DNA from: Bacillus sp. DNRA2
GTDB taxonomy: Bacteria > Bacillota > Bacilli > Bacillales > Cytobacillaceae
Length of the DNA stretch: 64,000 nt
Direction: 5' to 3'
Assembly: GCF_012843265.1 (NCBI RefSeq)
Contig: NZ_JABAIT010000012.1
Coordinates: forward strand, 1-64,000
Below the pieces are notes generated by a model. The model had not been told where the DNA came from. It was given only the letters and a program-made list of their open reading frames with translations, and ran no database searches. Both the position numbers and the translations under genes were made by a program. Within the stretch, counting starts at the first letter, position 1. Each line of letters opens with the position of its first letter. Positions 16,990 through 25,724 of this stretch are shown here, in pieces.

Positions 16990-18612
16990 TTAACTATTTT
17001 GAAATAGACGATCAGCTGTCACTCTGATTTCGTCTAAACCGCTTGTAATTAATCGATATTGTTGTTTATCATCTATGCTTGGATAATCAAGACGTTTATG
17101 CATTCCTCTTGTTTCTTTTCTTTCCAAAGCAGTGGTATACATAAAGCGCGATGTCGCAAGCATTGCCGCTGCTTCACGAACTCTGACAATATCCCGATCT
17201 GCTTCACCAAGCGTTTCTCTTGCTTCTTCCCATAGGTTATTTAATCGTGTCAATGAAGGGGTAAGCTTGTCACTCGTTCTAAATAAGTTAATATCTAATG
17301 GAGTTACTTCAGCTTGAACCAACTTTGTTAATTCATTTGCGCTTAAATGATCTTTGCTTGCAGCTTGTTGCTGAATGCCTACTACTTGTTTGCGTTTGAG
17401 GACACGATTATGCTTTTTACGGTTAAAGGTTAATGCGTATTTCGCAGCTGCATCACCTGACCATTGCCCAGATGAAATGGCCCATGCAGCATTATAACTT
17501 CCACCGCCAGTAAAGCCACCGCAAATTAATTCTCGGGTTGCGGCATCGCCTGCTGCGTATAAGCCAGGTACTTTTGTGGCGCACGTTTCATCAACAATTC
17601 GAATTCCACCTGTTCCCCGAACCGTTCCTTCTAAGCGCAACGTCATTTCAAAGCGATTCTCAAACGGGTTGATCCCCATCCGGTCGAATTGAAGAAAGAA
17701 GTTTGGTTGCGCCACTCTCATCCATTTTTGCAAATTAGGATCAGTTGCTTTATCCAACTGCGCATACACTTTTTGTCCTTGCAATAATGCTTTCGCAATG
17801 ACAGATCTGCCTCTTTGCGAGCCAGCGCCGACAACAACACTTCCATCCTCATAAGTAAATGAAGCCCAATTATAAAATGCTGTTTTCGTGATTGAGGAAT
17901 ATTTCGGTGCTAAGGCATAAGCATTTGAGAATTCCATTCCAGAAAAATCTGCCCCTGCTTCAGAAGCCAATAAGTAGCCATCACCAGTTAACACATTGCA
18001 GCCCAGTGCTTTGCTTAAAAAGGCGCACCCGCCAGAAGCGATGACAACCGAGCTAGCTTGAATCGACCAAACTTGATTTGTCTGAGAGTTTATTCCAGCC
18101 GCACCTGCAACCCCATTTTCATCATATAAAAGCTCAAGGACTGGACTGTGATCAAGAATCGTCACTTTGGCACGATTTAATCTTTTTCGTAATAATCTCA
18201 AATATTCTGGTCCTTGCAGACTGCGTTTATGGGCAACCCCGTTCTCATCTACTGGAAATGGATAACCCCATTTTTCTAATTGGTTAACATTTTGGTAGGT
18301 TTGGTCCAGAACTCGCTTCATCCAGCTCCGTTCCGCCAAATAACCACCCAACGCTTCACGGCTTTTCATCGCTTCTTCGCGCGCAGCTTCATCGGGTTGG
18401 ATGTACCAGACCCCATTTCCTGACGGTGCTGTTGCACCACTTGTTCCGCAATAACCTTTATCAACAAGGATGACTGAGGCACCATGCTCTGTTGCTGCTA
18501 GTGCTGCCCAAGCTCCGGCAGGTCCCCCACCAATCACGAGTACATCGGCTTTTCGCTTGACGTCATATAATTGATTTTCTAACTTGTATGTTGCGTTCAA
18601 TTCAACTGCCAT
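16990..18612 (-). CDS. FAD-dependent oxidoreductase of the fumarate reductase/AprA type
   Basis: A 540-residue flavoprotein. VLVIGGGPAGAWAALAA (about 26-42) is the FAD-binding Rossmann motif; GLYAAGDAATRELICGGFTGGGSYNAA is the second FAD segment (about 351-378). It has the family's helical C-terminal domain. With the ferredoxin and an SsuABC transporter it forms one operon, so it may oxidise or reduce an imported sulfur compound; classical AprA is unlikely because no sat or qmo genes are present. Leaders a and j precede it. Confidence 0.82.
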   Translation of the reverse strand: MAVELNATYKLENQLYDVKRKADVLVIGGGPAGAWAALAATEHGASVILVDKGYCGTSGATAPSGNGVWYIQPDEAAREEAMKSREALGGYLAERSWMKRVLDQTYQNVNQLEKWGYPFPVDENGVAHKRSLQGPEYLRLLRKRLNRAKVTILDHSPVLELLYDENGVAGAAGINSQTNQVWSIQASSVVIASGGCAFLSKALGCNVLTGDGYLLASEAGADFSGMEFSNAYALAPKYSSITKTAFYNWASFTYEDGSVVVGAGSQRGRSVIAKALLQGQKVYAQLDKATDPNLQKWMRVAQPNFFLQFDRMGINPFENRFEMTLRLEGTVRGTGGIRIVDETCATKVPGLYAAGDAATRELICGGFTGGGSYNAAWAISSGQWSGDAAAKYALTFNRKKHNRVLKRKQVVGIQQQAASKDHLSANELTKLVQAEVTPLDINLFRTSDKLTPSLTRLNNLWEEARETLGEADRDIVRVREAAAMLATSRFMYTTALERKETRGMHKRLDYPSIDDKQQYRLITSGLDEIRVTADRLFQNS

Positions 18613-18643
18613 TTTCTCATCTCCCTAAATGTTGTAAATAACA

Positions 18644-18688
18644 GAAAAAGACCTCCTAAAAAAGGAAGTCTCCAGTGGTCTGGTCAAC
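18644..18688 (-). promoter_or_regulatory. Sulfur-leader attenuator, copy a
   Basis: The hairpin at 18668-18688 has outer stem GUU/GAC, internal loop GA/A, inner stem CCAG/CUGG and loop ACCA. The inner stem is swapped relative to most copies, which preserves pairing. The terminator 18644-18670 (GACTTCC/GGAGGTC, then T5) reuses the 3' outer strand. It precedes the FAD gene. Confidence 0.65.
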
Positions 18689-18727
18689 TTATGACTATAT
18701 AGTTCTTTTTCTAAAATTAAACTCTTT

Positions 18728-18902
18728 AAACATGAATGTTGATTTCCGCTTCAGGCACTTCGCGCACCTTAGGGGCTAGTTGGGAGCCTCCTCGGCGCCT
18801 TCGCGCCTGCGGGGTCTCCCATACCAGCTACTCCCGCAGGAGTCTTCGTGCCTTCCACTCCAATCAACTCGCGTAAAATCAATACTAAGTATTAACTCAG
18901 CC
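18728..18902. repeat. MITE-like dispersed repeat, copy 2 (degenerate)
   Basis: About 175 bp closely related to 10267-10453, sharing GGGAGCCTCCTCGGCGC and ACTCCYGCAGGAGTCTTCGTGCC. The right end TTAACTCAGCC keeps the terminal repeat; the left end has decayed. It lies between leader copies j and a. Confidence 0.75.
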
Positions 18903-18910
18903 AAAATTTA

Positions 18911-18966
18911 AAAAAGGTTTATTCCCCTCAAATGAAGGAAATAAACCTCTAATGGATTAGTCGGTT
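18911..18966 (-). promoter_or_regulatory. Sulfur-leader attenuator, copy j
   Basis: The hairpin at 18944-18966 has outer stem AACC/GGUU, internal loop GA/A, inner stem CUAA/UUAG and loop UCCA. Both stems differ from the other copies by compensating changes. The terminator 18911-18947 (GGTTTATTTCC stem, then T6) overlaps it. Confidence 0.65.
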
Positions 18967-19014
18967 TAGAACAAATTTCTATTTATTCCGATTTGATTAC
19001 TTAGATTAATAATT

Positions 19015-19043
19015 ATATTAATCTGATTTTTAGCAATTGTCAA
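19015..19043 (-). promoter_or_regulatory. SigA promoter for leader j / FAD operon
   Basis: TTGACA (19038-19043) and TAATAT (19015-19020), spacing 17 bp. CGGAATAAATAG follows at 18979-18990, resembling a block seen at other sulfur leaders. Confidence 0.6.
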
Positions 19044-19055
19044 TTGCTTTTTATT

Positions 19056-19679
19056 TTATTTATTGACTTGGAAAATATTCTCTTTAACCGACCGTCTTGT
19101 ATTTGGTTTCTCTAATTTTTGAAAATCGTCCTGTAATGATTCCAAATCCCCCTTGTATCCAAGCGCAATAACTACCTGTAAGTCAATATCTTCTGGGATA
19201 TTGAGTATTTCTTTTGCCTTTTCTTTATCAAATCCGCCAATTGCCCGTGTTGAAAGTCCTAAAATAGTTGCTTGTAAAGCCAGATTTGCCCACGCAGCTC
19301 CCGCATCAAAATCATGAAAATGATTTGGTTCATTATTAGCTTTCTTATTTTTCGAAGCTAAAAGAATTAACACCGGCGCCTTGTTTGACCACAATTGATT
19401 CCTCGGATGAATAAATTGGTTAAAAATTGTCCGCTCTTCGTTTGTGCGAGCTATAATAAATCTCCATGGCTGCTCATTACTTGCAGAAGGTGCCCAAGAA
19501 GCTGCTTCTAAAATAGTAACAAGGTCTTTCTCCGCTACTTTTTCTCCTGAGTATGAACGCGGAGACCACCGACTTAAAAACAACGGATGAACTTCGCTTT
19601 CGGCTTTTCGATATTCTGCTACTACATCTTCTCCCAATGTAATATTTGATAGCTTTCTAGTTTTAATGTTTGTCATCAT
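19056..19679 (-). CDS. Nitroreductase-family protein
   Basis: A 207-residue FMN-dependent nitroreductase-like protein. RWSPRSYSGEKV and ASWAPSASNEQPWRF are the FMN-binding start of the fold, and DAGAAWANLALQA the dimer helix. It lies 12 bp after the MFS gene and is last in the long sulfonate operon. It might supply reduced flavin or reduce a substrate; the partner is not evident. Confidence 0.85.
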   Translation of the reverse strand: MMTNIKTRKLSNITLGEDVVAEYRKAESEVHPLFLSRWSPRSYSGEKVAEKDLVTILEAASWAPSASNEQPWRFIIARTNEERTIFNQFIHPRNQLWSNKAPVLILLASKNKKANNEPNHFHDFDAGAAWANLALQATILGLSTRAIGGFDKEKAKEILNIPEDIDLQVVIALGYKGDLESLQDDFQKLEKPNTRRSVKENIFQVNK

Positions 19680-19691
19680 CTATTCCCCTTT

Positions 19692-20912
19692 TCATTCAGT
19701 TTGAAGTTTTAATTCATCTTTCAATAGTTGCTTTGGCTTTCTCTGAATCACAAACACAATGATTGATGATATGAAAAATAACAATCCCGTTGTGTAAAAT
19801 ACGAATGGGATTGAAGCAATACTGCTGACTGTTCCGCCAAATACAGGACCAATTACATTCCCCAAAAACTTAAAGCTTTGATTGTAGCCCATAACCTCGC
19901 CCTGTACTTCCACTGGGGTCTCACGCCTAATAAACGCGATCATGATCGGCAATAGCCCGCCTGAAGAAATTCCGAACAAGACGCGCAAGGCGATTAGTTG
20001 CCAAAGTGAGGTGACAATCGCTTGTGGTACTACGAAAAAGACACTGAGAAACAACAAACCAGTTAATACTTTTTCATAGCCAATTGTATCCGCCAATCTT
20101 CCCCAAAAGCGGGTAAACAAAAAGGTTCCAATTCCTGTTGCACTAAAGGTAATCCCGGCAAGAAAAGATACATTTCTAGCATCTGTCAACTGGGCAACAT
20201 ACAGAGACAACAGCGGTTGTATGCTAAAGTTTCCGATTTGGACCAAGGCCCCAACCAACATGATGTTAACTAATAATCGATGGTGAAAGATTGCCAGAAT
20301 GATATTTTTTCGTGAGTAGTTAGCGTGGTTGTTCGAATTTTTCACATCAGCTTCATGAATCCCAAACGTGATGATCACCGCTGCAAGCGAAAGCGTAATC
20401 GCCGTTAACAGGAATGTATAACTAAAACCAACAGCATCAGCCAATAATCCGCCAATCATCGGACCTAATAAATGACCTCCAACACTTCCCATTTGTAAAG
20501 TTCCGAGCGTTTTGCCTGCAATCTGAGTCGGTGTATTTTTACTGACAAATGCGTTAGAGGTGGAAATAAATCCAGCAACAGTTCCCATGATGAGGCGCAA
20601 AAAGAAGAGCTGTTCAACACTGTGCACATAATTCATTAAAAAAATACTGGTTGCCATCCCGAAGCAGTTCATAATCATGATCGGCTTATACCCGTATTTA
20701 TCCGCAAATCGACCCCAAATGGGAGACATAATAAATGCCGAGATAAATGTTGCACCAAAACATAAGCCTGCCCACTTTTGGATATCATTTGTTGAGTAGT
20801 CACCTAATGTAGCAATATATAGAGAGATAAAGGGCATAATCATTGTCATCGAAGCTGCGACAATAAAATTTGTTATGAGCATTATTTTTAAATCGAATTG
20901 TTTGTTTGGCAA
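19692..20912 (-). CDS. MFS transporter (DHA1 type)
   Basis: A 406-residue, 12-helix transporter. GRFADKYGYKP (about 67-77) is MFS motif A and GRLADTIGYEK its repeat in the second half. The start appears to be TTG with a weak ribosome site. It lies in the sulfonate operon, 15 bp after a permease gene, so it may export a by-product or import a substrate. A general drug pump cannot be excluded. Confidence 0.8.
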   Translation of the reverse strand: MPNKQFDLKIMLITNFIVAASMTMIMPFISLYIATLGDYSTNDIQKWAGLCFGATFISAFIMSPIWGRFADKYGYKPIMIMNCFGMATSIFLMNYVHSVEQLFFLRLIMGTVAGFISTSNAFVSKNTPTQIAGKTLGTLQMGSVGGHLLGPMIGGLLADAVGFSYTFLLTAITLSLAAVIITFGIHEADVKNSNNHANYSRKNIILAIFHHRLLVNIMLVGALVQIGNFSIQPLLSLYVAQLTDARNVSFLAGITFSATGIGTFLFTRFWGRLADTIGYEKVLTGLLFLSVFFVVPQAIVTSLWQLIALRVLFGISSGGLLPIMIAFIRRETPVEVQGEVMGYNQSFKFLGNVIGPVFGGTVSSIASIPFVFYTTGLLFFISSIIVFVIQRKPKQLLKDELKLQTE

Positions 20913-20927
20913 AACATCACATTCTTT

Positions 20928-21773
20928 CTATTTTGGAAGCTGCTTCCATCTTGAAAATCTTTGTTCTAATAAAATTAACCCTTGATTTACAATCAAACCT
21001 AGTGCCGAAATGGTTAAAATTCCTGCATACATTTCAGCAATTTGGAAATTAAATTGCGAATAGGTAATCAAAAAGCCTAAACCTTCTCTTGCCCCAACCA
21101 TTTCTGCCGCAATTAACACCAAAATACACCCAGTCCCAGCCATCCGAATTCCGGTGAATATCGAAGGAATCGATGCTGGAAAAATAACTTTCAAAAACAA
21201 TTTAAACGAAGAAACATTCATTGAGCGGGCGGATTTTATTAGTAACAGATCAACGCTCTTTACGGCAGCAATCGTATTTAATAATATCGGAATAATACAA
21301 GCGTAAAAAACGATGGTGATTTTCGATATTTCACCGATCCCCAAAAACAAAATAAAGACGGGTAACAGCGCCAATCTTGCCGTATTCCGAAAGACCTCAA
21401 ATGTTGGATTTAATAAGTCTCTTACCAAAGGATACCATCCAATCAATAATCCAAGCGGAATTCCAATCAGTAATGCTAAACTAAAACCTGCCAAGGAGCG
21501 CCTGATGCTCGCTGAAAACTCTACCCATAAATCTCCAGAAACGGCCAATTCCCACCAGGCTTGCAAAACTTCTGTAAATGGCGGGCAAAACGCTGGATTA
21601 ATAGAACTAAAACGCGATGCATTTTCCCATAATAATCCTAATAAAATTAATACGATCGACCGTTTGAACAGGGTAAACACCCATTTAAACGATTCAAGCT
21701 TTGGACGATGTCCCGGGCCAGTTTGCTTATTTAATTCTTCGCTTATTTCTAATTCAGGTGCGATTGATGCCAC
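20928..21773 (-). CDS. SsuC-like ABC permease, second copy without its own ATPase
   Basis: A 281-residue permease close to the one at 25725-26564, sharing GIRMAGTGCILVLIAAEM and ISALGLIVNQGL-like ends. It starts at GTG with GGAGGGG upstream. No ATPase is adjacent, so it probably uses the one at 26580-27389. Leader copy b sits between it and the preceding monooxygenase gene, so it can be regulated separately inside the operon. Confidence 0.85.
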   Translation of the reverse strand: MASIAPELEISEELNKQTGPGHRPKLESFKWVFTLFKRSIVLILLGLLWENASRFSSINPAFCPPFTEVLQAWWELAVSGDLWVEFSASIRRSLAGFSLALLIGIPLGLLIGWYPLVRDLLNPTFEVFRNTARLALLPVFILFLGIGEISKITIVFYACIIPILLNTIAAVKSVDLLLIKSARSMNVSSFKLFLKVIFPASIPSIFTGIRMAGTGCILVLIAAEMVGAREGLGFLITYSQFNFQIAEMYAGILTISALGLIVNQGLILLEQRFSRWKQLPK

Positions 21774-21802
21774 TTATACCCCTCCTTTTTTAGCATAAAA
21801 AA

Positions 21803-21865
21803 TATAAAAGAGGCTCACACTTTTGTACTGGACAAAAAATGTGAGCCTCTGGATGACCAGTGGGC
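21803..21865 (-). promoter_or_regulatory. Sulfur-leader attenuator, copy b (inside an operon)
   Basis: The hairpin at 21845-21865 has outer stem GCC/GGC, internal loop CA/A, inner stem CUGG/CCAG and loop UCAU. The terminator 21803-21847 has a GGCTCACA stem and T-run. It lies between two genes read the same way, with no clear promoter before it. Confidence 0.7.
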
Positions 21866-21883
21866 ATGTATACTCCTAAATTG

Positions 21884-23230
21884 TTATCGTGTTAACGATG
21901 CTTTTGTGAATTGATTTTCCGGACGTTTCAAACCTAAATTCTCTCTTAAGGTTGCGCCTGTATACTCAGTTCGAAATATACCACGTTTTTGCAGCACCGG
22001 AATGACGTAATCAACGAAATCAGTTAATCCTGTTGGGAACACAGGCGGCATGATATTGAAACCATCAGCAGCACCATTCTCAAACCATTCTTGTAATTGA
22101 TCGGCGATTTGTTCTGGCGTTCCGATTATTTCTCGATGGCCACGTGCGCCTGCAATATGTTGGTATAATTGGCGAATCGTTAAGTTATCCCGCTCTGCAA
22201 TGTCTTTCACTAATTGGAATCGGCTTTTATTACCATTTATTTGTGATACATCTGGCAATTCAGGTAATGGGCCATCAACCGGATAACCTCTTAAATCTAC
22301 GCCTAAATGGTTAGACAATCTCGCTACTCCGACTTCCTCCGGAATTAAATTTAGAAATTGTTGACGTTTTGCTTGGGCTTCTTCTAACGTTTGCCCAATG
22401 ATTGGAAAAACTCCTGGCATTATTTTTAGTTCATCAGGATTTCTACCATACTTGGCCATCCGGCTTTTAACATCGCGATAGAAAGCTTGTGCTTCCTCTA
22501 AAGTTTGCCACGCTGTGAAAATCACCTCTGCTGTTTTTGCTGCTAATTCTTTTCCGGCTTCCGAAGATCCTGCTTGAACAACAACCGGATGCCCTTGAAC
22601 AGGGCGAGAAATATTTAAGGGTCCCCCTACTGATAAATATTTCCCTTCAAAATTAATCGGATGAACCTTGGATGGATCAGAATAGATACCTTCCTTTTGG
22701 TCAAAAACAATCGCCTCATCTTCCCAGCTATCCCAAAGCTTTTGAACCACATCCACAAATTCATGTGCTCGTTCGTAACGCTCCTGATGAAGCACTTCAT
22801 TGCTAAGTCCAAAGTTACGAGCCGCTTCCTTACCAGCGCTTGTTGTAACAACATTCCACCCTACACGACCATTGCTTAAATGGTCTAATGAAGCAAATTT
22901 TCTTGCAACATTGAACGGTTCATTGTACGTAGTCGAAACAGTACCGACAAGTCCAATATTTTTTGTCACTGCTGCAAGTCCTGATAATAGTGTAAAGGGT
23001 TCAAAGCGTGCCGTAGATTCATGTGCAAATGCTTTGTTCGATGTACGAGCAGATACACCATCCGCAAGGAAAACCATATCAAATTTGCCACGTTCTGCTG
23101 TTAATGCCTGTTCTTTAATAAAGTCAAAATTTAGAATATGCTCCTTTTGCGCATCTGGATGGCGCCATGCAGCAGCATGATGTCCTGGCAACATAAAGAA
23201 TGCCCCTAATCTCATTTGGTTTTTCCCCAT
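21884..23230 (-). CDS. Luciferase-like FMN-dependent monooxygenase (NtaA/SnaA/DszA family)
   Basis: A 448-residue two-component flavin monooxygenase. LGAFFMLPGHHAAAWRHP starts the family fold, HLSNGRVGWNVVTT is the core strand motif and VVQAGSSEAGKELAAK the flavin-phosphate region. It would use FMNH2 (from SsuE, 58862-59419) and O2 to cleave C-S or C-N bonds. It is a close paralogue of the gene at 24336. The ATG at 23230 follows AGGAGTG. Confidence 0.88.
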   Translation of the reverse strand: MGKNQMRLGAFFMLPGHHAAAWRHPDAQKEHILNFDFIKEQALTAERGKFDMVFLADGVSARTSNKAFAHESTARFEPFTLLSGLAAVTKNIGLVGTVSTTYNEPFNVARKFASLDHLSNGRVGWNVVTTSAGKEAARNFGLSNEVLHQERYERAHEFVDVVQKLWDSWEDEAIVFDQKEGIYSDPSKVHPINFEGKYLSVGGPLNISRPVQGHPVVVQAGSSEAGKELAAKTAEVIFTAWQTLEEAQAFYRDVKSRMAKYGRNPDELKIMPGVFPIIGQTLEEAQAKRQQFLNLIPEEVGVARLSNHLGVDLRGYPVDGPLPELPDVSQINGNKSRFQLVKDIAERDNLTIRQLYQHIAGARGHREIIGTPEQIADQLQEWFENGAADGFNIMPPVFPTGLTDFVDYVIPVLQKRGIFRTEYTGATLRENLGLKRPENQFTKASLTR

Positions 23231-23289
23231 TACAATCACTCCTAATAATCAGATTATTTTTATAAAATTAGTCAGAATTAAACAAAAAA

Positions 23290-24321
23290 TTATTTTGCAA
23301 AGGAATTAAATTTATTTGTATATAATTCTTCTAATTTTACTTGTCCTTTCTTCAATTGCTTATCGTTCACCAAGTAATCAACCCAAACTGTGTATTCTTT
23401 CGGTTGGATGACTCCACCCTTTGAAGCAACACCAAAGCTTTTCCAATATTTAAGATTTGCGGTTGGTTCATTATTGTTGCGGCCTTTGACTATTTTTTCT
23501 AAACGTTGAATAACTTCTTCTCTTGGCGTTGTTTTCGCCCACTCATGTGCTTTTGCAACACCTTCAACAAATGTTTTTACTGTATTGGGATTTTCTTTAA
23601 TATAATCATCAGCAAAGAAATAACTACCAGCTGTAAATGGACCACCATAAATATCTAGATCATTAGTAATTTCTCTAATTCCACCTTTTTCTAAAGCTAA
23701 ATCTTTTGCAAGCTCAGATAATCTTACTGCATCATTTTGTCCACTGCGAAGAATTTGTTCGGCATTGGCCGTCGGAATCACGACTAATTGCACTTTATCT
23801 ATTTCTTTTTCCGTTAAGCCCTTATCCCGTAAATACTGAACATTAAAGAATTCAGCTTGCGCACCTAACGTATTGACACCAACTTTTTTACCAATTAAAT
23901 CTTTTGCCGTTTTAATTGGACTATCCTCAAGAACAAATAATCCACCCTTTGTAACTTCGTCGACACCATAAGAACCGATGACCGACTTAATCTTCACACC
24001 TTCTGAAACAGATTTAATGACTGCTCCGTTAAAAGCATTCCCAAAATCTATTTGTTTTGTGGCTGTTAGCTGAATGTCTTCTGGTCCCCCTGAAGAGCTA
24101 CCGGCGTTTTCAAGCTTTATATCCCCTAAGTAACCTAGGTCCTCAGCCAGTTCAGCTATTTCAACACTTCCAGCCGCACCGGAATATTGTAATACCTTAT
24201 CTTCCTGCTTAGTCTTAGAATCGCTGCCTGCGGCTGTCTTTTCTGATGAGCAACCTGATAAAATACCTCCAGCTAATGCTGTTAATAATACGATTGGTGC
24301 AAGTTTTTTTGCTATCCTCAT
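23290..24321 (-). CDS. Substrate-binding lipoprotein of sulfonate-type ABC system
   Basis: A 343-residue solute-binding protein. The signal peptide ends in LSGCS (Cys about 24), a lipobox. LQLTATKQIDFGNAFNGAV-type context and KVGVNTLGAQAEFF fit the NMT1/SsuA class. It lies between two paralogous monooxygenase genes of the same operon and should feed the permeases at 25725 and 20928. The ATG at 24321 follows GAGGAGTG. Confidence 0.85.
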   Translation of the reverse strand: MRIAKKLAPIVLLTALAGGILSGCSSEKTAAGSDSKTKQEDKVLQYSGAAGSVEIAELAEDLGYLGDIKLENAGSSSGGPEDIQLTATKQIDFGNAFNGAVIKSVSEGVKIKSVIGSYGVDEVTKGGLFVLEDSPIKTAKDLIGKKVGVNTLGAQAEFFNVQYLRDKGLTEKEIDKVQLVVIPTANAEQILRSGQNDAVRLSELAKDLALEKGGIREITNDLDIYGGPFTAGSYFFADDYIKENPNTVKTFVEGVAKAHEWAKTTPREEVIQRLEKIVKGRNNNEPTANLKYWKSFGVASKGGVIQPKEYTVWVDYLVNDKQLKKGQVKLEELYTNKFNSFAK

Positions 24322-24335
24322 TTCGCACACTCCTC

Positions 24336-25673
24336 TCAAACTGTTTGTGATTGTTTCTTATTTGGATTTTCAGGAACCTTTAGTCCGAGGTTTTCACGTA
24401 AAGTTGCGCCTTCGTACTCGGTTCTGAATAATCCACGACGTCGAAGTTCTGGAATCACCAATTCGACGATATCATTAAAGCCTTCTGGATAAGTCGGAGG
24501 CATAATATTAAATCCATCTGCGCCTTCATTTAAAAACCATTCTTCTAATTGGTCGACTATCTGCTCTGGTGTTCCGACGATTTCACGATGACCCCGAGCA
24601 CCTGCAATATGTTCATATACTTCGCGAAGGGTATGTAGGTTTTCCCTTTCAGCAATTCGGCGGATAATACTAGACCGGACTTGAGGATTCGTTTTGTCTT
24701 CATGCTCACCCGGCTCAGGTAATGGTGCATCCACATCAAAACCAGATAAATCCTGACGTATGAAATTAGATAAATAGGCTAAGCCAACTTCTGGTGATAT
24801 ATAATTGTTTAATTGCTTACGCTTAGCAAGCGCCTCTTCCTCTGTCTTGGCGACCGTAATAAACACACCCGGCATAATTTTTAAGTCTTCTCGATTACGA
24901 CCATATTTCGCTAACCGCCCTTTTACATCCCTGTAGAAAACTTGTGCCTCTTCTAGCGTTTGCCAAGCGGTAAAAATCACTTCAGCTGTTTTCGCAGCAA
25001 GTTCCTTTCCTGCTTCTGATGAACCAGCTTGAACGATGACCGGATGACCTTGTGGTGTTGATGGAGAATCCAATGTTCCTTTCACGTTAAACCACTTTCC
25101 TTTATGATCAACAGGATGGACTTTAGCTAAATCTAAATATCTTCCATTTTCCCGATCATTAATGATAGCGTCAGCTTCGATTGAGGACCACAGCTGTTTG
25201 ACTACCTCAACAAATTCCTCAGCCCGTTCATAGCGATCGGCGTGTGCCAAATGTTTTTCTTTGCCAAATAACAGCGCTTCGCGATCATTATTCGATGTGA
25301 CAACATTCCAAGCCGCGCGCCCCTTCGATAAATGGTCAATTGCACTAAACTTGCGAGCCACATGAAATGGTTCATTGTAAGTTGTCGTTAAGGTTGCTGT
25401 TAATCCGATATTTTTAGTTGCTGCTGCTAATGCCGAAATGAGAATGACTGGGTCAAGTTTCAATGCATTTGATGAACCCTCAGAAACGTTTGAGCCAAAT
25501 ACGTCAGCAAAAAAGATCGTATCAAATTTTGCCTCTTCTGCTTTTTGGGCAATTCCAGTCAAAAAATCTAGATTAAAAATACTGTCTGTGGCAGCACCAG
25601 GATGGCGCCAGCTAGCAACATGTTGTCCTGGTAGTTTAATAAATAATCCTAATTTCATTTGTTTTTTCGTCAT
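24336..25673 (-). CDS. Luciferase-like FMN-dependent monooxygenase (NtaA/SnaA/DszA family)
   Basis: A 445-residue flavin monooxygenase, paralogue of 21884-23230; both share GSSEAGKELAAKTAEVIFTA and a C-terminal EYEGATLRENLGL/EYTGATLRENLGL end. HLSKGRAAWNVVTS is the core motif. Presumed FMNH2- and O2-dependent attack on an organosulfur compound imported by the neighbouring ABC system. The ATG at 25673 follows AGGAGTG; the codons upstream are within its leader. Confidence 0.88.
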   Translation of the reverse strand: MTKKQMKLGLFIKLPGQHVASWRHPGAATDSIFNLDFLTGIAQKAEEAKFDTIFFADVFGSNVSEGSSNALKLDPVILISALAAATKNIGLTATLTTTYNEPFHVARKFSAIDHLSKGRAAWNVVTSNNDREALLFGKEKHLAHADRYERAEEFVEVVKQLWSSIEADAIINDRENGRYLDLAKVHPVDHKGKWFNVKGTLDSPSTPQGHPVIVQAGSSEAGKELAAKTAEVIFTAWQTLEEAQVFYRDVKGRLAKYGRNREDLKIMPGVFITVAKTEEEALAKRKQLNNYISPEVGLAYLSNFIRQDLSGFDVDAPLPEPGEHEDKTNPQVRSSIIRRIAERENLHTLREVYEHIAGARGHREIVGTPEQIVDQLEEWFLNEGADGFNIMPPTYPEGFNDIVELVIPELRRRGLFRTEYEGATLRENLGLKVPENPNKKQSQTV

Positions 25674-25724
25674 TCCCATCACTCCTATAGAATTAATCAG
25701 TTTTATTTTAAAAAAAATATTATT

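Noticed and set aside
22800-23180. 126-codon plus-strand frame inside the monooxygenase gene
   Set aside because: It lies antisense to a well-supported gene, with no ribosome site and no recognisable protein.
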